Positions 17,048-26,107 of a stretch of 64,000 nt of DNA are shown one piece after another. The position numbers were made by a program, and so were the translations under genes. The stretch comes from Owenweeksia sp964619125. Its GTDB lineage: Bacteria; Bacteroidota; Bacteroidia; Flavobacteriales; Schleiferiaceae. How positions within the stretch are numbered: the first letter of the stretch is position 1; every line of letters begins with the position of its first letter. The DNA is taken from assembly GCA_964619125.1 (NCBI GenBank), contig CAZUCA010000006.1, forward strand, positions 1-64,000, written 5' to 3'. The notes under the pieces are model-generated. The model worked only from the letters and a program-made list of their open reading frames with translations. It did no database searches and was not told the origin of the DNA.

Positions 17048-18565
17048 TTAGTGTTTAAAATGCCGGGTTCCGGTAAATACCATCGACATTTTGTGCTCAT
17101 TGCAGTAATCGATCGACAGTTGGTCTTTGACCGATCCACCTGGTTGTATCACCGCTGCGATGCCTGCTTCATCTGCAATCTCCACACAATCAGGGAAAGG
17201 GAAGAAGGCATCTGAGGCCATAACCGCACCAGCCAGGTCAAAATTAAAATTTTTGGCTTTAGTTATAGCCTGTTTTAATGCATCTACGCGTGAAGTTTGA
17301 CCGGTACCACTTGCAAAAAGTTGACGATTTTTTGCTAAAACAATGGTATTGGACTTGGTATGTTTGCAAATTTTCGATGCAAAAATCAGGTCATCTTTCT
17401 GATTATCACTGGGTTCGGTAGTAGTTTTGAGCTCTAAATCTGACAAACTATCGCTTTTATGATCCCGATCCTGCACCAATAAGCCATTTAGAAGACTGCG
17501 ATATTGCTTATCAGGCACTTCAAAATCCTTTAAAATGAGGATTATGCGATTCTTTTTTTGTTGCAAAATTTTAAGGGCCTCCTCGCTATAGGAAGGTGCG
17601 ATTACCAGCTCAAAGAAAATTTTGTGCATTTCCCCGGCGGTATCAGCATCCACCTCGCGGTTACTGATAATTACTCCTCCAAAGGCAGAGGTAGGATCTC
17701 CGGCCAGGGCATCTTGCCAGGCCTCAGTAAGATTTTCGCGGCTGGCCAGGCCACAGGCATTGTTGTGCTTGAGGATGGCAATGGTGGTATCTTCAAATTC
17801 CCGAATCAGGCTTACGGCCGCATCGGCATCGAGGAGGTTGTTGTAGGAGAGATCCTTGCCGTGTAGTTTTTCAAATACTTCATCCAGCTTGCCGTAAAAG
17901 GCGCCTTGCTGGTGGGGGTTTTCACCGTAGCGCAATGTTTTGGAGGGGGCAAAGCTAAGGCTGAGGCTATCGGCATCAGTACCCATCAGGTAGGCCTGAA
18001 TGGCATTGTCGTAATGTGAGGAAATGCGGAAAGCGGCGGCGGCAAAACGCTTGCGGTCCTCTTCAGTGGGGCCGCCGTTTTTCAAAATTTGAATGGCCTC
18101 GGCATAGTACTCCCGTGAGGGGATAATCCAGCTGTGTTGGTAGTTTTTCGCGGCAGCCCTGATCAGGGAAATACCGCCGATATCAATCTTCTCGATGATG
18201 TCCTGATGCGAGCCACCGCCGGCCACGGTCTCTTCAAAAGGGTAGAGGTCTACCACAATAACATCAATATTGGGAATCTCGTATTCCTGCATTTCGGCCC
18301 GGTCGCTCTCGAGCTCCCGCCGGCCCAAAATGCCGCCAAATACCTTGGGGTGAAGTGTTTTTACACGGCCACCCAATATGCTGGGGTAGCCGGTGAGGTC
18401 TTCCACCGCTTCCACCGTGTGGCCATGGTCCTCCATAAATTTCCGGCTGCCACCGGTTGAAAGTATATTGTAACCCTTGTCAACCAGTTGAGTGACAAGA
18501 TTATCCAAACCGTCTTTGTAAAAAACTGAAATTAATGCTGTTGCGCTGCGGGAATTATTCGTCAT
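17048..18565 (-). CDS. purH: bifunctional AICAR formyltransferase / IMP cyclohydrolase
   Basis: 505 aa from the ATG at 18565. It catalyses the last two steps of de novo IMP synthesis. The N-terminal MGS-like cyclohydrolase domain (about 1-140) has LSTGGSRKFMEDHG and GRVKTLHPKVFGGIL; the AICAR transformylase domain (about 190-505) has LRYGENPHQQGAFYG, LKHNNACG, TSAFGGVIISN, KHTKSNTIVL and VMASDAFFPFPD. Two upstream in-frame ATGs (18610 and 18598) exist, but a TAACTTCG box at 18593-18586 resembling a minus-7 element lies downstream of them and supports the shorter start. First gene of the purH-mreBCD-pbp2-rodA run, a gene order I believe recurs in Bacteroidota. Confidence 0.95.
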   Translation of the reverse strand: MTNNSRSATALISVFYKDGLDNLVTQLVDKGYNILSTGGSRKFMEDHGHTVEAVEDLTGYPSILGGRVKTLHPKVFGGILGRRELESDRAEMQEYEIPNIDVIVVDLYPFEETVAGGGSHQDIIEKIDIGGISLIRAAAKNYQHSWIIPSREYYAEAIQILKNGGPTEEDRKRFAAAAFRISSHYDNAIQAYLMGTDADSLSLSFAPSKTLRYGENPHQQGAFYGKLDEVFEKLHGKDLSYNNLLDADAAVSLIREFEDTTIAILKHNNACGLASRENLTEAWQDALAGDPTSAFGGVIISNREVDADTAGEMHKIFFELVIAPSYSEEALKILQQKKNRIILILKDFEVPDKQYRSLLNGLLVQDRDHKSDSLSDLELKTTTEPSDNQKDDLIFASKICKHTKSNTIVLAKNRQLFASGTGQTSRVDALKQAITKAKNFNFDLAGAVMASDAFFPFPDCVEIADEAGIAAVIQPGGSVKDQLSIDYCNEHKMSMVFTGTRHFKH

Positions 18566-18638
18566 TTCGATTGATTTGAAGCCCGCGAAGTTAGCCATTT
18601 TTAAAGGCATAGAAGCTTTCGCCGCCTGCTTTTTCGGC

Positions 18639-18646
18639 TATATTTA
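18639..18646 (+). promoter_or_regulatory. possible minus-7 box of the ABC permease gene (TATATTTA)
   Basis: Seven of eight positions agree with the TAnnTTTG pattern (last G is A), 17 nt before the ATG at 18664. A TTTC (18617-18620) lies 18 nt upstream where a minus-33 TTTG would be expected. Confidence 0.35.
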
Positions 18647-18663
18647 CACAAGTTTTCAAGACT

Positions 18664-19911
18664 ATGATTTTTTTCAGGATCCTCAAAGAAAGCCTTCAGT
18701 TTGCTATACATGCCCTGGTGGTAAATAAACTGCGCACCTTCCTCAGCCTCTTAGGGATTACCATCGGAATTTTCACCATTGTTTCGGTATTTACCGTGGT
18801 TGATTCGCTCGAGCGCAATATCCGCAACAGTGTGGCTGACCTGGGGAGTGATGTCATTTATTTGCAAAAGTGGCCCTGGGGAGCGGGGGGAGGGGAGTAT
18901 CCCTGGTGGAAGTACTTTCAACGGCCGGAGCCTGGTTATCGCGAATTCAGGGAACTGGAAAAAAGACTGAGCACCGCTCAGAATGTGGCTTTCGCCTTTG
19001 GGATGAACAAAACCCTCAAATTTCGCCGCAACTCGGTAGAAAATGCCACTGTGCTGCCGGTGTCTCATCAGTATTACGACATCTGGCCCTATGAGCTGGC
19101 CGCTGGCCGCTATTTCAGTTATGCCGAGTCGAGCTCGGGCAGCCCGGTAATGGTATTGGGTGCCGAGGTGGCCGAAGGACTTTTTGGCGCCGATAGTCCT
19201 CTTGGTAAGGAAGTGAAGATGATGGGGCGCAAATTGCGGGTGATCGGGGTTTTTAAAAAGCAGGGTAGCAGCATTGTAGGGCAGGATGTGGATGAATTTG
19301 CGGTGGTGCCCGTCAACTTTGTACGGGCCATAATGAATGTCGAAAACCAGGATGGGGCCTTTATCATGGCGCAGGCTTATCCCAATGTGGAGATGGAAGA
19401 GCTGCAGGATGACCTGCGGGGAAAAATGCGCAGCATCCGCAGGCTAAAACCCAAGGCTGATGACAGCTTTGCCCTCAATGAAATTTCGGTGCTTACCGCC
19501 GGCCTCGATCAGTTATTTAAAATCGTGGGAATTGCCGGTGCCTTTATTGGTGGCTTCAGTATTTTGGTGGGGGGCTTTGGTATAGCCAATATTATGTTTG
19601 TAAGTGTGCGTGAGCGCACTAATCAGATCGGTATTCAGAAGAGTCTGGGTGCTAAAAATTACTTTATCCTGCTGCAGTTTTTACTTGAAAGTATTTTGCT
19701 TTGCCTGGTTGGCGGACTGATGGGTTTGCTGGTGATCTATTTTTTAATGATGGCCATCAGCAAAGCGGCCGAAATTGACCTCGCTCTAAGTGCGACTAAT
19801 GTTATGCAGGGAGTGGTAATATCAGTACTTATTGGTATAATCAGTGGTTTTGTACCGGCCTACCGGGCCGCGCGACTGGATCCGGTGGAAGCTATTCGCT
19901 CCGGTCAGTAA
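18664..19911 (+). CDS. ABC transporter permease, MacB/FtsX type
   Basis: 415 aa. First TM helix at about 21-43 (FLSLLGITIGIFTIVSVFTV), a periplasmic MacB_PCD domain at about 45-270 with LGSDVIYLQKWPWG, then three TM helices at about 285-310, 337-362 and 375-400 and the cytoplasmic loop SVRERTNQIGIQKSLGAKN typical of the family. The C-terminus YRAARLDPVEAIRSGQ is a hallmark of MacB-type permeases. The substrate is unknown; members export macrolides, lipoproteins or peptides or act in signalling. No ATPase partner gene is adjacent. Transcribed divergently from purH. Confidence 0.92.
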   Translation: MIFFRILKESLQFAIHALVVNKLRTFLSLLGITIGIFTIVSVFTVVDSLERNIRNSVADLGSDVIYLQKWPWGAGGGEYPWWKYFQRPEPGYREFRELEKRLSTAQNVAFAFGMNKTLKFRRNSVENATVLPVSHQYYDIWPYELAAGRYFSYAESSSGSPVMVLGAEVAEGLFGADSPLGKEVKMMGRKLRVIGVFKKQGSSIVGQDVDEFAVVPVNFVRAIMNVENQDGAFIMAQAYPNVEMEELQDDLRGKMRSIRRLKPKADDSFALNEISVLTAGLDQLFKIVGIAGAFIGGFSILVGGFGIANIMFVSVRERTNQIGIQKSLGAKNYFILLQFLLESILLCLVGGLMGLLVIYFLMMAISKAAEIDLALSATNVMQGVVISVLIGIISGFVPAYRAARLDPVEAIRSGQ

Positions 19912-19929
19912 AGGGTATTATTCACTATT

Positions 19930-20415
19930 CTACCCGAAGAACTTCGCGTAGTGCATGCCTTCACTCAGGTGATGGTTTATTTTATCACAAACCCGGTTCA
20001 GTATACTCACTTCCTCTTCACCAAATGCGTTGACAACATTGCTGTCAATATCCAGTTGGGCCACCAGGGTTTCTCCGTGGAAAATAGGTATTACAATTTC
20101 TGATTTTACGTCCACATTACAGGCGATGTAATTGGATTCCTCGGCCACATTTTCGGCGATATAGCTTTCACCCGAATCGGCTACTTGGCCACAAATTCCG
20201 CGGCCAAAAGGAATGAGCCGGTGCTCGGTATCATTGCCCCAGTAGGGCCCCAGGTGAAGCAGGCGCTGCTGGTGATTCATAATATAAAAACCCACCCAGC
20301 TAAAATCAGGGTTGAAATTATTGAGAATACGACACAGCTCTGCCAGTTTTTGCTTCAGATCCTTCTCAGCGAAAATGACGCCGTCGATTTGCGCTATTAA
20401 CTCTGCTTCATTCAT
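19930..20415 (-). CDS. msrC: GAF-domain free methionine-R-sulfoxide reductase
   Basis: 161 aa, a single GAF domain of the fRMsr (YebR/MsrC) type, which reduces free methionine-R-sulfoxide in the cytoplasm. Conserved features are FSWVGFYIM at 38-46, IPFGRGICGQ at 68-77 and IACNVDVKSEIVIPIF at 97-112. Compared with the three cysteines of the E. coli protein, Cys75 (GRGIC) and Cys99 (IAC) are retained, while the first one is a His or Glu position (TEHRLIPFG). Studies of yeast fRMsr indicate that the retained pair is sufficient for catalysis. The start overlaps the dgkA stop by one nucleotide (TAATG), so it is translationally coupled. The gene symbol is by homology. Confidence 0.85.
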   Translation of the reverse strand: MNEAELIAQIDGVIFAEKDLKQKLAELCRILNNFNPDFSWVGFYIMNHQQRLLHLGPYWGNDTEHRLIPFGRGICGQVADSGESYIAENVAEESNYIACNVDVKSEIVIPIFHGETLVAQLDIDSNVVNAFGEEEVSILNRVCDKINHHLSEGMHYAKFFG

Positions 20416-20798
20416 TAAAAATGGGCCACTATTTTAGGGATAAAAATGATGATTCCGATAACAAATGCTGCCACGGCAGCGAGTAATACAGCCCCGGCGG
20501 CCAGGTCTTTTACTCGTCCTGCCAGTTGATGGTGGTCCGGCGAAACCAGGTCTACCAGGTGTTCAATGGCCGAGTTGAAGGCCTCGGCAGTGAGTACCAT
20601 TCCTATGCACAGGGTCACCGCAATCCATTCGAGGGTTGAAATTTCGAGCCAAAATCCCAACGCAATGGTCATTATGGCGGCGCTGGCATGCAGGCGGGCA
20701 TGGTCTTCCTCACCAAAAAACCGCAACAAACCGGTGATGGCATAACCAAAGGCTTTTCTTCTGCGCTGGTAGTAATTCATTTTGCTCAATTGATGCAA
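20415..20798 (-). CDS. dgkA: diacylglycerol/undecaprenol kinase family membrane protein
   Basis: 127 aa (121 if the second Met at 20780 is used). Three TM helices at roughly 33-50, 55-72 and 97-120. It contains the family signature AEAFNSAIEHLVDLV, in which the conserved Glu and Asn bind metal and ATP, and an N-terminal amphipathic region RRRKAFGYAITGLLRFF. Homologues phosphorylate diacylglycerol or undecaprenol with ATP in the inner membrane, recycling lipid carriers. It shares a one-nucleotide overlap with the downstream GAF gene. Which lipid is used cannot be told from the sequence. Confidence 0.88.
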   Translation of the reverse strand: MHQLSKMNYYQRRRKAFGYAITGLLRFFGEEDHARLHASAAIMTIALGFWLEISTLEWIAVTLCIGMVLTAEAFNSAIEHLVDLVSPDHHQLAGRVKDLAAGAVLLAAVAAFVIGIIIFIPKIVAHF

Positions 20799-20955
20799 TT
20801 TTAAGATTTTAATGGCTGTGTTTGTCTCATTTGCATAAAATATATCCTACATCTTTAACTAAACCATGTTCATAAATTAAGACTTTTCCATTACCCTCCA
20901 GCTTATTAATAGCTATATTGCGGCATTGAGATAACCCTTTTTAAATCCTTAATCC

Positions 20956-23826
20956 ATGAGGAAGTTCCTACTCCTGACCTCACTCGCCCTCGTTTTTATT
21001 CTCTTTGGGCAAACCCGGCTTGCAGCCCAGGCCATTCAAATGCAAAATACCAACAACACTCCCGCCAACCCCCGCAGTATCTGCCAGTGCGACACACTGG
21101 GCAGTGCCGGTAGCCAGGGAGTGCCCGAAGTACGTTATGGCCTCGGACCAGGTTTTAGCGGCACCGATTTCTTCTATGAATTCGTGCCAGGAACCAACTT
21201 TAGTACCGGTCCGGTGGTAGACCTTGACCTGGTGGAACTGACCCAGTTCAACAACGTAACCCCGGTAGATACCTTTGGCGTGGGCACCAAGTGGGCCGAT
21301 CTGGCCATACCCTGTAATTTTCCGGTGGGAAGTGCTGCCCTGCGCATCCGCAACAGCAACGGTGAAATCAGTGATACCCTCTATTATGTGGTGAATAAAA
21401 TTCCCGATGAGCCCATTCTCGATAGCATTGCCTTTGGCTTTGAAAACCCCTATACCACCGGGGTGGACGATTGGGGATTTTGTAAAGGTGATTCGGTTTA
21501 CCTCTACGTAGAACCTCAGTTGGGCGCTTCTTACCAGTGGAATAACAACGGTATGCCCATTGCCGGTGAAACCGATGACTCCATTGTTATCAAAACTTCC
21601 GGGGTCTATAGCGTTACCCTGAGCCTGGGTGCCTGTACCCGCACCAGTAAAGACACCATCATTAATGCCTTTTTGCCCCCTACCGATATAATTCTCTTTA
21701 ATCCCGGCATTACCGCTTTCCAAATGGATGATCCTCATCCCAATAACAGCAGCCCGGTGGATTCGCTGCAGTTTTGTGAGGATCAGTCGGCCATACTTCA
21801 GGCTAATGCACCGGTAGCGGCAACAGGCCTTACTTATGATTACTTCTGGCTTACCGATTCCATTACTTCCTTTGGTGACACCGTGCAGTACCGGGTAGGA
21901 GGCCTGGACAGTATTCAGAATCTTACAATAAATGCCAGTTCACCACCCTTTAACATGGGTGAATATAACGGACGCTTTTACGTAGTGATCTACGATGGCT
22001 TTTGTACCGATACCTCACGGCCATATTTTGCTTATATGGATTCAATTCCTGACGTGATGATCTCCAGCCAGACCTATGAAAATGGTATTCTTAATCCTGC
22101 CACCCAGGATGTGGAGATCTGTATGACCGACTCGGTACTGCTTCATACTCCCTACACCCACCCAACTTCAGTTATTGCCGACAGCCTTGAATTTCAATGG
22201 CAGCGATTAAACACCACTCTCACCCCACCGGTGTGGGAAGACGTGAATACCACCAATTATGATCGCGATGGCGACAAGTACAGCCTGCAGGTTGACACTT
22301 CCCTGAAGCCGGTTCGTCCTCTCAGCTTTTACCGCCTGCGGATATGGACTCTTACGCCTCATACCCGTACCCGCATTTGCAGCTACACTACTGACAGTGT
22401 GGTAATTCGCTGGAAGCCAAAAGACAGTATCCGGTTTGCGAACGATCCCTGGGTAAATGTGCTCAGTAGTTCTTCTCTTAATTTCTGTGAAACTGACTCG
22501 GCTCATCTTATTGCTCCCCCCATTCCCGGGCAGATGGTTACCAACGGCTACAGTATGATGTACCAGTGGCTGCGCGACAGTACTGATACTGCTACCGGCT
22601 TGGTTTATAAAGACCCTATTCCCGGAGCCAACGCACGCGACTTCTATGGCAGAATGTCGGGTGCTTATTATGTGGCGGCCGATGATGGTATCTGTATTGA
22701 CACCCTGGGACCATTTACCCTCGAGGTAGATACAGTTCCGGCCACCACTATCACTGAAACCCGCTACCCCGGGCAAACCAGCACCCCTGACCGTGAGCTC
22801 TGCCTTACTGACTCGGTAATGTTATCGGTGGTGGATACCGTACTACCCGGCTGGATGTACCAATGGGAACGGAGCCTCGGAAACGGCAACTGGGTAACCC
22901 AGGCCAATGATACTTTACCATGGATATCGGTTGATACCTCTTACCGTCCCAGTGGCGTTGATACCCTTTGGTTCAGGGTAAGGATCAGCTATTTCAATAA
23001 TTTTAATTTCCTGGGCTGTCCTTTCGTATCCGATAGCATCTCGGTACAATTTTACAATCCCCCCACCTTATCATTCTTCCCGGGAGACTCGCTGGGCGTT
23101 TGTGCCGGTGATTCCATCCTGGTGATCGGGCAGGGTAATTCCCAAACTTACTCATGGGACGGCGGCACCGTACTGGGGCCACAGCGCTGGCTCAGTACCC
23201 CCGGTACTTACAACCTTACCGGAACGGGAGTAAACGGCTGTACCACTACCCGTACCGTTACCATTTACAATCTGCAAACCACTGCCAATGCCGGTTCTGA
23301 TATTACCGCCAGCAGTGGGGAAGTGGTAACACTTAGCGGTTCCGGAGGTAACAGTTATCGTTGGTACGCCGATAAGCCGGTGGCCTGGAGTGACTTCCTC
23401 AGCCAGTCGGTTAATGTCAGCTACACCTTACCCAATGGGGTATTGAGTGATACCATTACTATCTTCCTGGAAGTGACCAATGCCGCCGGTTGTACTGATA
23501 CCGATCAGTTGCTGTTGATTGTGGTTCAGGAAGAAGATGACGACATCAGTCTCCTGTCACGTGCCTACAACATGATTACCCCCAATGGCGATGGCATCAA
23601 TGATGTTTGGGATATCAGTTCCATTGTAATTGAATACAATGCCTGTGAAATAGAGATTCTCAACCGCTGGGGCTCTACGGTATATTCTGATGAAACCTTT
23701 GCCGGCGGATGGGACGGCAACGATGAGGGAGGCAATCCCCTGCCTGACGGTACCTACTATTACATTCTCAGCTGCGATGGTAGTGTAATCCTTAAGAATG
23801 CTGTAACCATTATCCGTAACCAATAA
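20956..23826 (+). CDS. large secreted Ig-like repeat protein with T9SS type B (CHU_C) sorting domain
   Basis: 956 aa. Signal peptide of about 25 residues ending GQTRLAAQA. The body is a series of Ig-like modules, each opening with a Cys followed by a DS or QS pair: GFCKGDS (Cys176), QFCEDQS (Cys274), EICMTDS (Cys389), NFCETDS (Cys511), ELCLTDS (Cys616) and GVCAGDS (Cys716), so six units spaced by 98-122 residues. The last 90 residues are a gliding motility-associated CHU_C domain: ITPNGDGINDVWDI, ILNRWGSTVYSD and LPDGTYYYIL. Such proteins are exported by the type IX system and displayed on the surface or released. The PorP/SprF-type gene 12 nt downstream is the usual partner for a type B substrate (compare SprB-SprF). 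The ligand is unknown; an adhesin or motility role is plausible. Confidence 0.88.
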   Translation: MRKFLLLTSLALVFILFGQTRLAAQAIQMQNTNNTPANPRSICQCDTLGSAGSQGVPEVRYGLGPGFSGTDFFYEFVPGTNFSTGPVVDLDLVELTQFNNVTPVDTFGVGTKWADLAIPCNFPVGSAALRIRNSNGEISDTLYYVVNKIPDEPILDSIAFGFENPYTTGVDDWGFCKGDSVYLYVEPQLGASYQWNNNGMPIAGETDDSIVIKTSGVYSVTLSLGACTRTSKDTIINAFLPPTDIILFNPGITAFQMDDPHPNNSSPVDSLQFCEDQSAILQANAPVAATGLTYDYFWLTDSITSFGDTVQYRVGGLDSIQNLTINASSPPFNMGEYNGRFYVVIYDGFCTDTSRPYFAYMDSIPDVMISSQTYENGILNPATQDVEICMTDSVLLHTPYTHPTSVIADSLEFQWQRLNTTLTPPVWEDVNTTNYDRDGDKYSLQVDTSLKPVRPLSFYRLRIWTLTPHTRTRICSYTTDSVVIRWKPKDSIRFANDPWVNVLSSSSLNFCETDSAHLIAPPIPGQMVTNGYSMMYQWLRDSTDTATGLVYKDPIPGANARDFYGRMSGAYYVAADDGICIDTLGPFTLEVDTVPATTITETRYPGQTSTPDRELCLTDSVMLSVVDTVLPGWMYQWERSLGNGNWVTQANDTLPWISVDTSYRPSGVDTLWFRVRISYFNNFNFLGCPFVSDSISVQFYNPPTLSFFPGDSLGVCAGDSILVIGQGNSQTYSWDGGTVLGPQRWLSTPGTYNLTGTGVNGCTTTRTVTIYNLQTTANAGSDITASSGEVVTLSGSGGNSYRWYADKPVAWSDFLSQSVNVSYTLPNGVLSDTITIFLEVTNAAGCTDTDQLLLIVVQEEDDDISLLSRAYNMITPNGDGINDVWDISSIVIEYNACEIEILNRWGSTVYSDETFAGGWDGNDEGGNPLPDGTYYYILSCDGSVILKNAVTIIRNQ

Positions 23827-23837
23827 GAAACCGCTCT

Positions 23838-25355
23838 ATGAAACTTAATAAGACAATCCTTCTAACAGCCGCTCTCTTATTGGGTGGTTTGGCTAAGGCC
23901 CAGCAAATACCGCTTTATAGTAATTACTTTTTTACTCCATATATTTACAATCCTTCCATGTCGGGTACTGAGGGCAGCACCAAGCTTAGCCTCATTCACC
24001 GCCGTCAGTGGACCGGTATTCAGGGTTCTCCTGAAACTTCGGCCTTTGCTGTTGATGGTTCCCTGAACGAGGAAAAGGTAGGCTGGAGTGTTTACGGCTT
24101 CTCGGATAAAACCGATATTCTCAATCGCCTGGGTATTTATGGCAACTACGCCTATCACCTGCAGTTGTCAGATAATACACAGTTGTCATTTGGCCTGGGA
24201 GCCGGATATCTCAACAATGCGATTGACGTGAATAACATTCGTGCTCAGCAGGAAGGGGATATTTTCACCATCACTAATGGCAACCGCGGTACCTTCGATA
24301 TCAATGCCGGGCTGAGCTTAAAAATAGCTGACTTTACCCTGGGCGGTGCTGCTCCCCAGATTATTGGTCAGTCAATAAAATATGCTGAAACGCCTAACCG
24401 TGAAGTAGCTTATTCGCTGTTGCGCCACTATGTGGTAAATGCCCAGTATGACTTTAAATTTGATGGTGATCGCCGGGTGCTGAGCCCGATGGTAATGGTG
24501 AGAGCCGCCAAGAATGTCCCTATACAGGTGGATGCCGGGGTGATGTTTCAGCTTGAGGAGTATGGCCACATCGGTGCCATGTACCGTTCTGATTATGCTG
24601 TTACCGGCAACATCGGTATCAACCTTACCGAGCAACTTACCGTGGGCTATGCCTATGACTTTTCGCTAAACAAGTACAGTAGCAGCCTGGGTTCATCGCA
24701 TGAATTTATGCTTTCGTATAAGTTTGGCAGTGACAAGCGCAATGAACGTCTCGAAAATGAGATCAAGCGTTTAAAAGAGCGTCAGCGCCGCGCTCAGGAT
24801 CAGACCGAGGAGATGGTTGACGAGAAGCTGGAAGAATTTAAAGATGAGTACAAGCGCGAGCTTAAGGAGGAAATGAAAAAGGCCGCCGACGATGCCGCGC
24901 AGGAAGCTGCTAAGCAGGCTGCCCAGCAAACTCAGGATGCCAATCGCAATAACAGCGGTCAGACTGGTGGCAATACCGGTCAGGACAACAGTGGTGGCAA
25001 TAACAACCAGGCCGGTCAGAACCAGGGTCAGCCGGTGGATAACAGCGGACAAAGCGGTACTCCGGTAAACCGTGGTGGTGCAGTTGATAACGGCCAACTG
25101 CCCAGCCAGATTTCGGCCGGTGCTCCTGGCTATTATCTGATTGCCGGTGTATTCAGCAATAAGGCCAATGCCGATCGCCGCTTACGTCAACTAAGCCAGG
25201 AAGGCATTGAAGCTGGTGTGTTCCAGGATCCGGGTAATTACTTCTACTACGTGTTTATCCGTCGCTATAACAGCTACCAGGCGGCCGATAACGCCAAGGC
25301 CAGCAATATGAATGGTCGCTACAATGGCGAGCTCTGGATTAAAGTGGTGAAGTAA
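23838..25355 (+). CDS. PorP/SprF family T9SS outer-membrane protein with coiled coil and SPOR-like C-terminus
   Basis: 505 aa. Signal peptide MKLNKTILLTAALLLGGLAKA. Residues about 22-295 are a PorP/SprF barrel with the standard opening QQIPLYSNYFFTPYIYNPS and RRQWTGIQGSPETSAF. Residues about 300-365 form a highly charged coiled coil (LKERQRRAQDQTEEMVDEKL), then a Gln/Asn/Gly-rich low-complexity linker (about 365-425). Residues about 428-505 form a SPOR-like domain (GYYLIAGVFSNKANADRRL, NYFYYVFIRRYNSYQAA). PorP/SprF proteins help surface delivery of specific type B T9SS substrates. The SPOR end would reach peptidoglycan. It is 12 nt downstream of the CHU_C gene, so very probably that protein's partner. 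The fusion is unusual among PorP/SprF proteins as I know them. Confidence 0.9.
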   Translation: MKLNKTILLTAALLLGGLAKAQQIPLYSNYFFTPYIYNPSMSGTEGSTKLSLIHRRQWTGIQGSPETSAFAVDGSLNEEKVGWSVYGFSDKTDILNRLGIYGNYAYHLQLSDNTQLSFGLGAGYLNNAIDVNNIRAQQEGDIFTITNGNRGTFDINAGLSLKIADFTLGGAAPQIIGQSIKYAETPNREVAYSLLRHYVVNAQYDFKFDGDRRVLSPMVMVRAAKNVPIQVDAGVMFQLEEYGHIGAMYRSDYAVTGNIGINLTEQLTVGYAYDFSLNKYSSSLGSSHEFMLSYKFGSDKRNERLENEIKRLKERQRRAQDQTEEMVDEKLEEFKDEYKRELKEEMKKAADDAAQEAAKQAAQQTQDANRNNSGQTGGNTGQDNSGGNNNQAGQNQGQPVDNSGQSGTPVNRGGAVDNGQLPSQISAGAPGYYLIAGVFSNKANADRRLRQLSQEGIEAGVFQDPGNYFYYVFIRRYNSYQAADNAKASNMNGRYNGELWIKVVK

Positions 25356-25374
25356 TCACCGCCTGTCAAAAACT

Positions 25375-25404
25375 AAAAAGGCTCCTGAAAAGGAGCCTTT
25401 TTTT
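25375..25404. terminator. bidirectional terminator between the PorP gene and dinB-like gene
   Basis: AAAAAGGCTCC and GGAGCCTTTTTTT form a stem with loop TGAAAA (25375-25404). T runs on both strands let it serve both convergent genes; it starts 20 nt after the PorP stop and overlaps the stop codon region of the minus-strand gene. Confidence 0.9.
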
Positions 25405-25966
25405 AATCCAATATTTTCCGGGCCTGCAACAGGTGCCGGTGGGTGTGGGCAATGATGAATTCAAAGGCATCCGGTAAGCGCAGCCTGAGCCATGGAAAAA
25501 TACTCTCCACCCGCAGCTGGTCGATATCCTTATCATAGGCCTTGATGAGCAATTCTTCCCACTGGTCCATATCATTGACAAAGTCGCGGAAGATCACCTT
25601 TTCATCAAGCGCAATACCCTTGGCGGTCCGCTTACGTGGGTTTATGGAAGGGAAGGTGGGCATTTTATAGGGAATTTTACCATCACGCGGTTCCATACTT
25701 TTTTTAAGCATGCGTCCCAGCCAGCTTACCTTCACCTCATCGTGATTCACATCCTCGGCCTCTTCCAGGGCCTTGCTGATGTTTTTGAGATAAAAGCCGT
25801 TTACCAGGTTTATGTGGGCAAAAACCTCACTGATAGACCATTTGCCGGGCGCGGGTTTTCTCCTTAACTCCTCTTCTTCAAGAAAGTAGAAGTCATGCTG
25901 GGCTACCCGGCGAATTTCGCTGACATCCTTCCGGAGCCGGCTCAAAAATTCTGAACGTGTTTCCAT
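25403..25966 (-). CDS. DinB-like four-helix protein
   Basis: 187 aa. All-helical DinB/YfiT-type fold. Three conserved metal-site histidines can be proposed: His in SEVFAHINL (about residue 51) and the pair in IAHTHRHLLQA near the C-terminus (about 174-178). The stretch LRRKPAPGKWSISEVFAHI is the usual DinB signature around the first His. Members include bacillithiol/mycothiol S-transferases and damage-inducible proteins with unknown reactions. It is monocistronic. The exact reaction cannot be assigned. Confidence 0.82.
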   Translation of the reverse strand: METRSEFLSRLRKDVSEIRRVAQHDFYFLEEEELRRKPAPGKWSISEVFAHINLVNGFYLKNISKALEEAEDVNHDEVKVSWLGRMLKKSMEPRDGKIPYKMPTFPSINPRKRTAKGIALDEKVIFRDFVNDMDQWEELLIKAYDKDIDQLRVESIFPWLRLRLPDAFEFIIAHTHRHLLQARKILD

Positions 25967-26044
25967 TTGGTCAGTTAATCTAGGGCCAAGTTAAACAGCT
26001 TTCATTCATTTTTAAAATCTGCCTGAATTTTAGCTGTGCGGTAG

Positions 26045-26052
26045 TAGATTTG
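26045..26052 (+). promoter_or_regulatory. minus-7 box of the M3 peptidase gene (TAGATTTG)
   Basis: Exact TAnnTTTG match. With the usual spacing the transcript would start near 26059, leaving a 5' leader of about 50 nt before the ATG at 26108. Confidence 0.5.
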
Positions 26053-26107
26053 TGAGATCCAAACAAAGTGAATACTATCGCGCTATAAGTATTTCCAGCC
26101 CGAAAAA

